A stretch of DNA of 64,000 nt from Virgibacillus_N oceani_A (lineage in GTDB: Bacteria > Bacillota > Bacilli > Bacillales > Amphibacillaceae). Under the pieces are notes generated by a model. It saw nothing but the letters and a program-made list of their open reading frames with translations, made no database searches and was not told where the DNA came from. The stretch lies in NCBI GenBank assembly GCA_041521345.1, contig JBGOHB010000008.1, one strand, 5' to 3'. Positions 1-8,001 of the stretch are shown piece after piece (within the stretch, counting starts at the first letter, position 1; each line of letters opens with the position of its first letter). The position numbers were made by a program, and so were the translations under genes.

Positions 1-338
1 TTTTCCAGGATCATCAGTAATCCGAAATAGGCAATAATGAGTGAGAAAACTGCAGCAAAAATGTAAAGGGTAACTTTTAACCTTTTATTAAATTTATCCG
101 GTAAATACTGTATAAAATAATCTACTGCAATGTTAGCATGTCTTTTGATTGCTACTGGAACTCCAAGATATACAATCCATACAAATAACAGCCTGGCTAT
201 CTCTTCAGCCCACATAAAGGGGGACTGGAAAAAATACCTTGATACAATTTGAATGAACATTACACCAATTGCTAACATAAAAGCAGAAACTGCTAAACTT
301 TCAAACCACCAATCTATTATGGATAACCCTTTTCTCAA
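1..338 (-). CDS. dctQ: TRAP transporter small permease (DctQ), 3' end off the left edge
   Basis: This is the N-terminal part of the small membrane subunit of a tripartite ATP-independent periplasmic-type (TRAP) importer. The translated start shows a short basic lead, a first hydrophobic helix, then the typical DctQ sequence WAEEIARLLFVWIVYLG in helix 2 and a conserved RHANIAVDYF stretch, followed by the beginning of helix 3. I chose a TTG start at 338 because AGGTGA lies at the correct distance upstream, and because it follows the dctP stop by about 24 nucleotides. The rest of the gene and presumably dctM lie outside the window. Operon partner of the dctP directly upstream. Family assignment is firm; substrate is unknown. 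Confidence 0.85.
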   Translation of the reverse strand, partial: MRKGLSIIDWWFESLAVSAFMLAIGVMFIQIVSRYFFQSPFMWAEEIARLLFVWIVYLGVPVAIKRHANIAVDYFIQYLPDKFNKRLKVTLYIFAAVFSLIIAYFGLLMILE

Positions 339-362
339 AGCTCGTCACCTGCCCAATTATGC

Positions 363-1391
363 TTATCTTTCATTCTCAACCATATTAAATACTTCTTCTG
401 ACTCAGGAACACGATCGATAAATTCATCGTACATCGGCTCAACTTTCTCTCTCCATTTTTCAATTGCATCTATTTCAGTTATTGTCATATCGTGCTCTTC
501 TTCCAATTCAATAATAGATTTTTCTTCATCCGGGCGGGTGACCTCTTCATTTGTATAATCTATCGCCTCTTCTGCTGCTTGAATCATTATATCTTTATGT
601 TGCTCTGATAAACCCTCATATACCGATTCATTAATTACTAGACTAATCGTTCCGAACATGTGTTGAGAAAGAAATAAGTGATCGGTAACCTCATGGAAAT
701 TCATATCGATCACTCCAGATGCGGGAGACTCCATACCTTCCACTACGCCAGTTTGAAGAGCAGTGTATGCCTCCCCCCATGTAACAGGGGTTGGATTTGC
801 TTCTAACAGTTCAAACATTCTTGTCCAAACCCAGGATTCTGGTGATCTTACTGAAAGGCCCTGCATATCATCTAAACCATTAATCTGGTGATTTTCAGTA
901 GTTATCATATGTCGAAACCCTAAGTGCATGTATCCCATCACACGAATACTACTACTTTCTAGTAAACTATCCCGTAAGAATTCCCCTACTTCCCCATTTA
1001 ATGAACGATCTGCATGATCCCAATCATCGAATAAAAAAGGCATTGTTTCGATTCCGAAAAGGGCGGAATAATCATCCATTAAACCCGGAGATATAATCGA
1101 CATATCCATCGAACCCATATTAATGCTTTCAATAGCTTCTAATTCTTCCCCTAACTGCCCTCCTGGATATACACTAATGTCTATATCACCATCACTTATC
1201 TCCGCAGTTAATTCTGAAAGTTTATTTGCCAGCTGATCGACCTGGCTATTTGCTGGATGATGGTGGCCTAATTGAATACTGACAGTTTCACCCTCACTAC
1301 CTGCCTCTCCAGAAGTATCAGATTGATTACAACCAACCAGAAACCCTAATACAAAAAATAATAAAACCGCTATATGTTTTTTATTTTTCAT
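363..1391 (-). CDS. dctP: TRAP transporter solute-binding lipoprotein (DctP family)
   Basis: Extracytoplasmic substrate receptor of a TRAP importer, 342 aa, the usual family length. Residues 1-20 form a lipoprotein signal with lipobox LVGC, so the protein is expected to be anchored on the outer face of the membrane. The body carries DctP hallmarks: an LGHHHPANS start of the mature domain, AIESINMGSMDMSI, the QGLSVRSPESWVW strand and WGEAYTALQTGVVEGMESP, where the arginine region normally binds the carboxylate of the ligand. It is the first gene of an operon with dctQ. A candidate CcpA site lies about 120 bp upstream, so catabolite control is plausible. Ligand cannot be read from sequence. Confidence 0.93.
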   Translation of the reverse strand: MKNKKHIAVLLFFVLGFLVGCNQSDTSGEAGSEGETVSIQLGHHHPANSQVDQLANKLSELTAEISDGDIDISVYPGGQLGEELEAIESINMGSMDMSIISPGLMDDYSALFGIETMPFLFDDWDHADRSLNGEVGEFLRDSLLESSSIRVMGYMHLGFRHMITTENHQINGLDDMQGLSVRSPESWVWTRMFELLEANPTPVTWGEAYTALQTGVVEGMESPASGVIDMNFHEVTDHLFLSQHMFGTISLVINESVYEGLSEQHKDIMIQAAEEAIDYTNEEVTRPDEEKSIIELEEEHDMTITEIDAIEKWREKVEPMYDEFIDRVPESEEVFNMVENER

Positions 1392-1506
1392 TGCTTTCCT
1401 CCTCTTTTTCTATTTTTTCTAACTCTACTCCCTAAAGACTTATTATTTTCTTATAATCCTGAACCTTTTCTGTTTATGTGGCCCAGCGAAGTTTTAATTA
1501 ACTATT

Positions 1507-1522
1507 TATAAAGCGCTTTCAT
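1507..1522. promoter_or_regulatory. Candidate cre (CcpA) site upstream of dctP
   Basis: Read on the minus strand the sequence ATGAAAGCGCTTTATA matches the catabolite-response consensus WTGNAANCGNWNNCW at all but one fixed position. It sits in the 352-bp gap between divergent dctP and the XRE gene, about 116 bp before the dctP start. This fits carbon catabolite control of the TRAP operon; it is a motif match only. Confidence 0.55.
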
Positions 1523-1632
1523 TGTTTGTAATAAATATAACCCCCTTACATACACAATCGTTACATTAGACCTAAACAACAATATTATCTAGTTCTTTCC
1601 TCTCTCCTTTCATCTAGTTTCATTCATTATAA

Positions 1633-1677
1633 ACAACGTTATGTTGTGTGTCAATGTATTTTACAACAATTAATTGT
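1633..1677. promoter_or_regulatory. Two inverted repeats between dctP and the XRE regulator
   Basis: Two dyads lie in the divergent intergenic region: ACAACgttatGTTGT at 1633-1647 and the perfect 12-bp palindrome ACAATTAATTGT at 1666-1677. Both share the ACAA/TTGT half-site. They are placed where an operator for the adjacent XRE regulator or for another regulator of the TRAP operon would be expected. Nothing coding was seen in 1392-1743. Confidence 0.4.
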
Positions 1678-1743
1678 ATCATAAAGTTTTACCAACTTCT
1701 GATTGTATAATTTTTCAAAAGAGGGTCTTTAAGGGGAATTAAT

Positions 1744-2127
1744 ATGGAGATTTTTAGAGAACGCTTAAAAGATATACGCATAGAGAATGGCTACAAACAA
1801 GAGGAAATGGCAAAAATATTAAACGTGACTACCAGTGGGTATGGCTATTATGAGCAAGGCAGAAATGAACCTTCTTTGGAAACCATTCGAAAAATTGCAG
1901 AGGCATTTCAAATTTCAACAGACTATTTACTTGGCATCATTGACACTCCCACTCATCCTGTGCAATTTACTGTTTCAGAGGACTTATCTTTGAGCGAATC
2001 GGAAATAGCTACAGTACGGAAAATGAAAGAGGTAGAATTACTGAGTGAGTTAAGTGAACAGCCCAAAGGAAATGTTGATCGGCTTGCTAGATATTGGGAA
2101 TTTATAAACCAGGAGTTTAATAGGTAA
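1744..2127 (+). CDS. XRE-family transcriptional regulator
   Basis: A 127-aa DNA-binding protein with an N-terminal helix-turn-helix of the XRE/Cro type at residues 5-62 (RERLKDIRIENGYKQEEMA, then GYGYYEQGRNEPSLETIRKIAEAF and the standard STDYLLGI end). The C-terminal half is acidic and has no recognised domain; it may be a dimerisation region. The ATG at 1744 follows AAGGGGA at good spacing. Divergent from the dctP-dctQ operon and followed by a strong terminator, so it is monocistronic. It may control the TRAP operon through the palindromes in the shared upstream region (inference). Confidence 0.9.
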   Translation: MEIFRERLKDIRIENGYKQEEMAKILNVTTSGYGYYEQGRNEPSLETIRKIAEAFQISTDYLLGIIDTPTHPVQFTVSEDLSLSESEIATVRKMKEVELLSELSEQPKGNVDRLARYWEFINQEFNR

Positions 2128-2130
2128 AAT

Positions 2131-2190
2131 AAAATTACCCTGCAAATTACTTATAATCTAGTATTTGCAGGGTAATTTTATTTTTGTTTT
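2131..2190 (+). terminator. Rho-independent terminator of the XRE gene
   Basis: A perfect 16-bp stem (2131-2146 with 2164-2179, core TTACCCTGCAAA) with a 17-nt loop, followed by a T-rich run. It starts a few bases after the XRE stop codon. Confidence 0.9.
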
Positions 2191-2218
2191 ATGATTCAAG
2201 CTATAGAATAATCTAAAA

Positions 2219-2335
2219 CATGACAAAAGCACCGATGATCTGGTCAATATCTCACAGTCCTATATCAGCTATTAAAAAATTGCTCAACTATTCTTAATGT
2301 TAATTTACTTGAAAGAATACCTGTAGCTACGCAAC
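2219..2335 (+). pseudogene. Remnant of a SinR-like XRE gene
   Basis: The stretch from ATGACAAAAGC to about 2335 aligns by eye with the middle of the intact XRE gene at 45288-45599. It translates as ISQSYIS followed by a stop and then in another frame LLIYLKEYL-like sequence, matching ISQSYISRFENG and DLLERIL of the intact paralogue. Nucleotide identity is clear over atatctca/gcagtc and ttacttgaaagaatac. Neither end of the gene is present and the reading frame is broken. It is a decayed partial copy. Confidence 0.6.
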
Positions 2336-2343
2336 CAAAAACT

Positions 2344-2377
2344 GGCTGATCCAAAAATAATAACTTTTGGATCAGCC
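2344..2377 (-). terminator. Terminator downstream of the aminotransferase transcript
   Basis: Perfect 13-bp stem GGCTGATCCAAAA/TTTTGGATCAGCC with an 8-nt loop. On the minus strand it is followed by AGTTTTTGG. It lies 33 bp after the end of the last minus-strand ORF at 2410. Confidence 0.8.
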
Positions 2378-2409
2378 TATTAGACCAGGTAATACCGCTA
2401 CCTTTTAAG

Positions 2410-2601
2410 TTAAACATTAACTGCTTCATCGTACAATACTATTTGTTTTCTGTTCAAACGCTCTCTTGTATAAATTATTTTTCCATTGTCCTTCACCCAG
2501 GCTTTTAAAACTTCAATCAGGAATACACCTGCTATACCCACAACATAAACAAAAGTTAAATCATCGACGGCAGCCCCTGCCCAAAAAATATCATTAAACA
2601 T
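2410..2601 (-). CDS. Small putative membrane protein, unknown
   Basis: A 63-aa ORF starting 3 nt after the stop codon of the aminotransferase gene and ending just before a terminator, so it would be co-transcribed. Residues 15-36 are hydrophobic (LTFVYVVGIAGVFLIEVLKAW) and could form a single membrane helix; the C-terminal third is charged (YTRERLNRKQ). There is no good ribosome binding site at normal spacing, only a purine-rich tract about 19 nt upstream, so translational coupling would be needed. I do not recognise the family. It could also be the degraded end of a larger gene. Confidence 0.4.
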   Translation of the reverse strand: MFNDIFWAGAAVDDLTFVYVVGIAGVFLIEVLKAWVKDNGKIIYTRERLNRKQIVLYDEAVNV

Positions 2602-2604
2602 TAC

Positions 2605-3786
2605 CTAACCCAGTTGACTTCCCCTCCCATATTCCTTTAACCGCTCCAAATAAATCTTTTGTGCTACCTCTACTCCTTGACCTGGAGTTATTTCTATTCC
2701 TAAATGAAGTAACTCAATCTCAATCAAGCCAACAATTTGTAAAATATCAGCAGGTGTACAGTACCCCATATGCCCTATACGTATAGATTTGTCCTTCAGA
2801 TGATTTATTCCATTTGCTACTTCTAATCCAAAATTTCCTTTTAATTGTTTACGTAATTCCTCTCCATTAAAACCTTCTGTCAATATCGTTGTAATAGTAG
2901 GAGAAGCATCCTGGTCTGTAGCGAGTAAGGGCATTCCTAATAATCTTATTGCACCCCTCAGCATTTCCGTCATTACTTTATGTCTTTGAAAAACATACTG
3001 TAATCCTTCCTTTTCAAATAAAGCCAATACTTCTTTCAATCCAAATAGCAATGAGGTTGCGGGTGTAAAAGGAGTTGCGTTTACCATCAAATCATTTCGG
3101 TATTTTTTTAAATCCAAATAATATCTAGGTTGTTTATTTGATTCTATTACTTTCCATGCGCGACTGCTTACAGCAATAAAACATAGCCCTGGTGGCAGCA
3201 TCATAGCTTTTTGGGAGGCTGTGAAAAATATATCAACCCCCCACTCATCCATTTTAGCTTCCACCCCGCCAATTGCTGACACACCATCAACAATAACTAA
3301 CGCATCGGAATAGTTACGTACGACGGAACTAATCTCTGATATGGGATTTAATACCCCAGTTGACGTCTCACAAAAAGTAACAAAGACTGATTTAATTTGT
3401 CGATTCTTTTTCAGAAAATCTTTTACATTATTGGGATTTACCGAACTGCCCCATTCAACATGCATTCGGTGAACAATCAATTGATTAGCCTCACAAACTT
3501 CAGCCATACGCTCCCCAAATTCACCAGTAACAATTACTAAAACTTCTTGATTACTAGAGCAAGTATTTACTACAGATGCTTCCATCCCGGATGTTCCACT
3601 TCCGGAGATAAACAAGACATCCTCTTTTGTACCAAAAACAGATTTTATTTTATGTTTTAATTCATTTAACAAATGCTTTATTTCTTCACCTCTACGCCCT
3701 ATCATTGGCTTCTGCATCGCAAGTTGTACGCTATGTGGAATAGGAGTTGGTCCAGGACTTCTAAGTAAATCTGGATTTTGCATCAT
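2605..3786 (-). CDS. Class V aminotransferase (serine/alanine-glyoxylate type)
   Basis: PLP-dependent transaminase of 393 aa, fold type I, cytoplasmic. The N-terminus shows the family signature RSPGPTPIPHSVQLAM; FISGSGTSGMEA is the phosphate-cradle region, VDGVSAIGG carries the PLP-contacting aspartate, and TASQKAMMLPPGL the Schiff-base lysine. The C-terminal IRIGHMG is also family-typical. Length and motifs match alanine/serine-glyoxylate or ureidoglycine-glyoxylate aminotransferases, so glyoxylate is the likely amino acceptor. It is downstream of the GntR regulator and near a FAD amine oxidase and a threonine-aldolase-like enzyme, consistent with handling glyoxylate or glycine. ATG at 3786 follows GAGGGA. 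Exact substrates are uncertain. Confidence 0.88.
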   Translation of the reverse strand: MMQNPDLLRSPGPTPIPHSVQLAMQKPMIGRRGEEIKHLLNELKHKIKSVFGTKEDVLFISGSGTSGMEASVVNTCSSNQEVLVIVTGEFGERMAEVCEANQLIVHRMHVEWGSSVNPNNVKDFLKKNRQIKSVFVTFCETSTGVLNPISEISSVVRNYSDALVIVDGVSAIGGVEAKMDEWGVDIFFTASQKAMMLPPGLCFIAVSSRAWKVIESNKQPRYYLDLKKYRNDLMVNATPFTPATSLLFGLKEVLALFEKEGLQYVFQRHKVMTEMLRGAIRLLGMPLLATDQDASPTITTILTEGFNGEELRKQLKGNFGLEVANGINHLKDKSIRIGHMGYCTPADILQIVGLIEIELLHLGIEITPGQGVEVAQKIYLERLKEYGRGSQLG

Positions 3787-4584
3787 ATTTGAATTCCCTC
3801 ACTTTTTATATTTTATTAGGATGTTCTAGTATACTAGATTAAAAATTAAAATGATTATCCCACTCACCCATCTTGTGACTGTTAAATCGCGATAAACAAA
3901 ACTTTTTAAGACTGCCTTAAAGGTATTTTGAATCAGATTCTTGAAAAGTACCTTTTTCAAAAGGCTTTGGTATTAGAAATAATAGTATAGAATCAACCAA
4001 ATGGTCCGGTGTTCTTTTAACTGTTATGTACTTACTACTCATGATAAAAACCAGCGTCATATAAAACTCAATAAAACGGTTACATCACTGTTCATCGCAG
4101 TACCGAACGATGTTTTTTCAGTAAAACCTTTCAAAATTTCCTCTTTGATAACAGGTACTAACTGTCTAGAGGATTTCATTTTCATCTGCTTTAATGCAAA
4201 AAAACCTTTAAAGAAGTTTTTTAATCACATAGTCACATGTTTATTGGTCACGGGAAAAGTATATAAATTCAAAGAGTCTAATCTCTTAGTCCAAAGAAGA
4301 AATAATACTGCATTATTGATTTCTATTCAGAGTTTCAGCCTAACTTGCGAATCATCCGGGCAGGAGGTAATTATTATAAGCAATATTTCGGATAACTTCT
4401 TAAATTATTTTGATCACTCTTTAATAAAGATATAAACAACCTGCATTTTGACTCTTTGATTAACTCCAAAACAATAACCATTTTCTTTTATTGGAATGTA
4501 CAATGTTTTATTACCCTGCTGCTTGGAACATACCAGAATGATAAAAACCATTAACCTATAAAGCTGCATACAATAATCAATTAA
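3787..4584. other. Intergenic region, no convincing gene
   Basis: About 800 bp between the aminotransferase and the GntR regulator. A 144-codon open frame on the plus strand (4001-4435) has no ribosome binding site, no domain and odd composition. The minus strand contains short open blocks with repeated stops, including one around 4100-4210, which may be worn-out coding sequence. I could not assign it. Confidence 0.4.
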
Positions 4585-5325
4585 TCAAGGCATCCATAAA
4601 TTACCATGATCTGCTACTGGTAATTGTATCTTAAAAGAAAATTCATCATACCTATAATAAAAAGTAATTTTTTCAACTGGTACTTTTTCTTTATCAAACG
4701 TAGTTCTTTCTGCTTTTAAAATTGGGGTTCCAACATCTATATTTAATGAATCTGCTAAAAATGAATCTGCCGGAATTGATTCTATAATTTGAACTGCTTC
4801 TCCTAATTTGATCTCATAGTGGTTTTCTAATAAATGATACACAGAATGTTTCTCAAAATCTCCAATAGTAAATTTACTACCTAATTTATACGGTATATAA
4901 ATAGTTGCTAATGCTATATTTTTCTCATTAACCGTGTGTAACCTTTCTATATATAAGCAGCTGTCTTCTAAATCATTCATATTTATGGAGTGATCAACTT
5001 TTTCGAACTTTAAAATATTGATTTGATGTGAAAAACCGCTTTTCTTTATAATATCTGAAAGGCTACGTAATTCTATTAATTCCTGCTCTACTTTATTTGG
5101 CTTTACAAAAGTCCCCTTACCTTGTCTAGAAATGATCAGTCCTTCTTCGGTTAATATTTGTAAAGCTTGTCGTATCGTAATCGTACTTACCCCATATGTT
5201 TTTTCAAATTCGGTTTGGGTACCTAAACTTTCTCCTGGTTTTAACTCATTGGTCAAAATCTTTTCCCTCAGATTATCCGCAATTTGAATATACATAGGGG
5301 TTGCATTATTCCTTGTTATCTCCAT
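4585..5325 (-). CDS. GntR-family regulator with UTRA effector domain (HutC/FarR group)
   Basis: A 246-aa repressor or activator. Residues 1-75 form the winged helix: PMYIQIADNLREKI, then GESLGTQTEFEKTYGVSTITIRQALQILTEEG split by normal spacing, and the wing RQGKGTFV. Residues 95-235 are the UTRA ligand-binding domain, ending in the typical pattern of PILKAERTTFD followed by KITFYYRYDEF. It lies among minus-strand catabolic genes (aminotransferase downstream, FAD oxidase, aldolase and opp upstream) and is the best candidate for their local regulator. ATG at 5325 has AAGGAG/GAAGG upstream. Ligand unknown. Confidence 0.92.
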   Translation of the reverse strand: MEITRNNATPMYIQIADNLREKILTNELKPGESLGTQTEFEKTYGVSTITIRQALQILTEEGLIISRQGKGTFVKPNKVEQELIELRSLSDIIKKSGFSHQINILKFEKVDHSINMNDLEDSCLYIERLHTVNEKNIALATIYIPYKLGSKFTIGDFEKHSVYHLLENHYEIKLGEAVQIIESIPADSFLADSLNIDVGTPILKAERTTFDKEKVPVEKITFYYRYDEFSFKIQLPVADHGNLWMP

Positions 5326-5800
5326 GAACCTTCAACTCCTTATATTTGCATATAATTGATATTCATTTGCAATTTGTTTAAATGTATCACTACCTTCCAA
5401 ATTAGCTTCATATAAGTCAATATTTGAAAACTATTATGATTAACTCTCTTAATTTTATCCCGATATTTACGAACAACCGCATAAATGGTTTCTCTTCAAT
5501 ATTTATTATGTTTACCTGAACCGCACTTAAATTAATAATTTGATTATTAATTCGATGTGTTTAAAGCTTTTCTTTTTCATTATCCTCTTACTTGCAATAT
5601 ACCATACTCCGTAATGAACTCTATACCTATGGTGACCAAAATACCAGTCTGTTTCGTTTCCTCTTATCTGTTTCCGTATTCACCTAGCACTCTCTGGAAA
5701 TTGATAAACGTCTAATAAAAGGGAACCGACCAGAACAGATAATCTATTATAAGACACACCTATACTGCAAAGGAAGATAAAAATTTACTGAGTCAGTGCT

Positions 5801-6151
5801 TTGTTTAATTTCTGTCAACTTGCTCGAGATGAAGAAGCTAATGTGCTTCAAGACGGTAAATACAAGAATAAAAGGACTCTACGAACCAATCTAGAAGTAA
5901 ATAAAGAGGAGTTTGAGCGTCATTTTAAACTGCCAGGAGCTCCGATTTTCGATAAATGGAAGAAATTGCTTGGTCAAGAGGATTACATAGCGTATGAAGG
6001 GAAGCCTATAGACCTGAACATTAATGAAACAGACTCCATTCGTACCTTATATAAAAAATCAAATCAAAAAAGATTAAAGGCAGTATTCCTAAAACTCCAT
6101 AATAAAATGATCATCATGCTCCTTTCAATAATAAGTTTGCAGTTATATTGA
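5801..6151 (+). CDS. Open frame of unknown function, possibly a gene fragment
   Basis: A 116-codon frame opening with TTG and lacking a ribosome binding site. The central part (LEVNKEEFERHFKLPGAPIF, then DKWKKLLGQEDYIAYEGK) has normal protein-like composition, while the last 20 residues are not. An in-frame stop lies four codons before the TTG. This pattern fits an internal fragment of a lost gene better than an intact one. I do not recognise the family. Confidence 0.25.
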   Translation: MFNFCQLARDEEANVLQDGKYKNKRTLRTNLEVNKEEFERHFKLPGAPIFDKWKKLLGQEDYIAYEGKPIDLNINETDSIRTLYKKSNQKRLKAVFLKLHNKMIIMLLSIISLQLY

Positions 6152-6322
6152 TCATTGACCTCTCCACATTGAGGCATTAACTTTTTCAGGGTAAGGGGGA
6201 GGCGGGAAAGAAATAAAACTATTGATCCCGCCTTATTTTAATAATATGTGTCTTGAAATAAGTTTAACGCAATTACACCATATTTTTAGTTTAGTTGAAA
6301 ACTTCATTAATTTCTCAGATAA

Positions 6323-6442
6323 CTAGATGTAACGCTCAAATACGTTGCAAATTTCTTCATCATAACGAAGATCTACATAATTAATCCTCTTTTCATATGG
6401 ATCCCACTTATAATTCTGCACCGATTCTTTCCCAACAGCCTC
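6323..6442 (-). pseudogene. C-terminal coding fragment, unidentified
   Basis: On the minus strand a 39-codon block runs from just after a TAA to a TAG and reads as protein-like sequence (KWDPYEKRINYVDLRYDEE, then VFERYI). It has no start codon with ribosome binding site and no partner domain. It looks like the tail of a gene whose front is gone. Family not recognised. Confidence 0.3.
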
Positions 6443-6577
6443 TTATCTAACTGAAGTTAAATGATAATTAGTGATTATATGGACCACATATTACTTACAA
6501 TCCTTAAAACCATATCCAGATTGCTTGGTATCTTCTTTATCCTAGTTTATTCGATTAATTATACTCGAACAAACTTC

Positions 6578-7723
6578 TTATAAAGAGAACCTTCTCGGCG
6601 AAAGGTGATCAATGGAGTAGGATGGTTTATTATTCATAGCTAAATCAGCTGCTATTTCTCCCATAGCCGGGGATTGTGAAAATCCTCGAGCGGAGAAACC
6701 ACAAACTAGAATAACATTATTTTTTCCATTAAGTGACCCTACGATTGGTAAGCCATCAGTTGTGAAACCATCCATAAATGCCTGAGCGTTAACTGGGTCT
6801 GGATTTAGATTTGGAAGAAATCTTTTCACTGTTTCTTTTACATTTACAAGTTCATCTACAGATACGTTTTTACATAGGTCATCAGCATCTTTCATTTCTA
6901 CTTTAGCAACACTCTCGGGAGTAGTCGTACGATCATTGACCCTAACTAATCGTCCATCGATGCTTGGTGCACCTACCAAACTGATGCCATCACTTGTTCT
7001 CCCGAAATTAGGGAATTTACTTTCATGAAACAAAGCAGGTGTTTCTGGTATAAACCAAGTCATGAGCCTTCTTTGCACAGTAAAAACCTTATTCAAATCA
7101 GGAAATAACTTATTTGCCCATGGACCAGTTGTAATTACTACTTTATTAACCCTAAATGTTTCGTTGTTCTCAGAAACAATCGTAACTCCTGAAGAATCCG
7201 ATTGTATATCTTTTATTGGTGTATGTGAATAGATTTTAGCTCCTAATTTTCGAGCTCTATTTACAGCAGTAATTACTGTTTGCTCTGGTCGCAAGACTCC
7301 TCCTAGCTTATCAAATACCATGATTTCCCCTGGTAATAAACGATGCATTGGATACCTTTCCATGGCTTCATTTTCTTCTAATATTTCATGTGGTAAACTA
7401 TATTTTTCAATGGTTGACAAGACCTCTTTAATACGAGGGGAATCAGGATGTCCTATAGTTAAAGTACCACCATTAGATAGCAGTTGTTGCCCGGTTTCTC
7501 GCTCTAAATTTCGAAACAAACGATAAGATTCTCTTTTTAGAGGAATTTCTTTTGTAGCATTTGAAATAACGGTAAATCTCCTGGACCCACCAGCGTGAGC
7601 AGAACGATCATGTCCAATACCAAATTGCTCAAAGCCTAATACGGAAACACCTCTGGATGAAAGTTGCCATGCCGCCATACTTCCCATTGTTCCTAAGCCA
7701 ATTACTGCTACTTCTGCATTCAT
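6578..7723 (-). CDS. FAD-dependent amine oxidase (sarcosine/glycine-oxidase-like)
   Basis: A 381-aa DAO-family flavoenzyme. Residues 5-35 form the dinucleotide-binding fold (VAVIGLGTMGSMAAWQL, ending in the glutamate of GFEQ), followed by HAGGSRRF, the equivalent of the flavin-contact motif of monomeric sarcosine oxidase. The C-terminal DGFTTDGLPIVG and VCGFSARGFSQSPAMGE are the second FAD region. The position that carries the covalent flavin cysteine in monomeric sarcosine oxidase appears to be phenylalanine here (QAFMDGF), so FAD is probably non-covalent. Likely reaction: oxidation of a secondary or primary amino acid to an imine with hydrogen peroxide. Neighbouring threonine aldolase and glyoxylate aminotransferase suggest glycine-type chemistry. 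Substrate uncertain. Confidence 0.87.
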   Translation of the reverse strand: MNAEVAVIGLGTMGSMAAWQLSSRGVSVLGFEQFGIGHDRSAHAGGSRRFTVISNATKEIPLKRESYRLFRNLERETGQQLLSNGGTLTIGHPDSPRIKEVLSTIEKYSLPHEILEENEAMERYPMHRLLPGEIMVFDKLGGVLRPEQTVITAVNRARKLGAKIYSHTPIKDIQSDSSGVTIVSENNETFRVNKVVITTGPWANKLFPDLNKVFTVQRRLMTWFIPETPALFHESKFPNFGRTSDGISLVGAPSIDGRLVRVNDRTTTPESVAKVEMKDADDLCKNVSVDELVNVKETVKRFLPNLNPDPVNAQAFMDGFTTDGLPIVGSLNGKNNVILVCGFSARGFSQSPAMGEIAADLAMNNKPSYSIDHLSPRRFSL

Positions 7724-8001
7724 TCTATCTCTCCTTTTGAATTTTATAGAAACATCTTTTAAATTACTTACTTATTATTTAAGTCAAGCATTTACAGAAA
7801 TTTACCATGTATTGTTTAAATATACATAAAAATCAAAGCCATATATATAAATATTAAAAATATGCAGTTTATTGTTCGTTTCACCACCCTTATACCTTTA
7901 GGTATTCTTTATAACATGCATTTCAAAAAAACTATCTTTTCCTTTCTATACAGCTAGTTAAATTATATGGGGATATTCAATTTAGGTTAGGTCTATTCAT
8001 A

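Larger units (their letters stand above)
5326..6577. other. Gene-poor stretch with coding debris
   Basis: About 1.25 kb with no gene that I can assign with confidence. It contains one plus-strand open frame (5801-6151) and a minus-strand fragment (6323-6442), both listed separately. The remainder is AT-rich with no clear promoter or terminator. Confidence 0.5.

Noticed and set aside
4001..4435. 144-codon plus-strand ORF
   Set aside because: No ribosome binding site, no domain, unusual composition; the region looks like decayed non-coding DNA.
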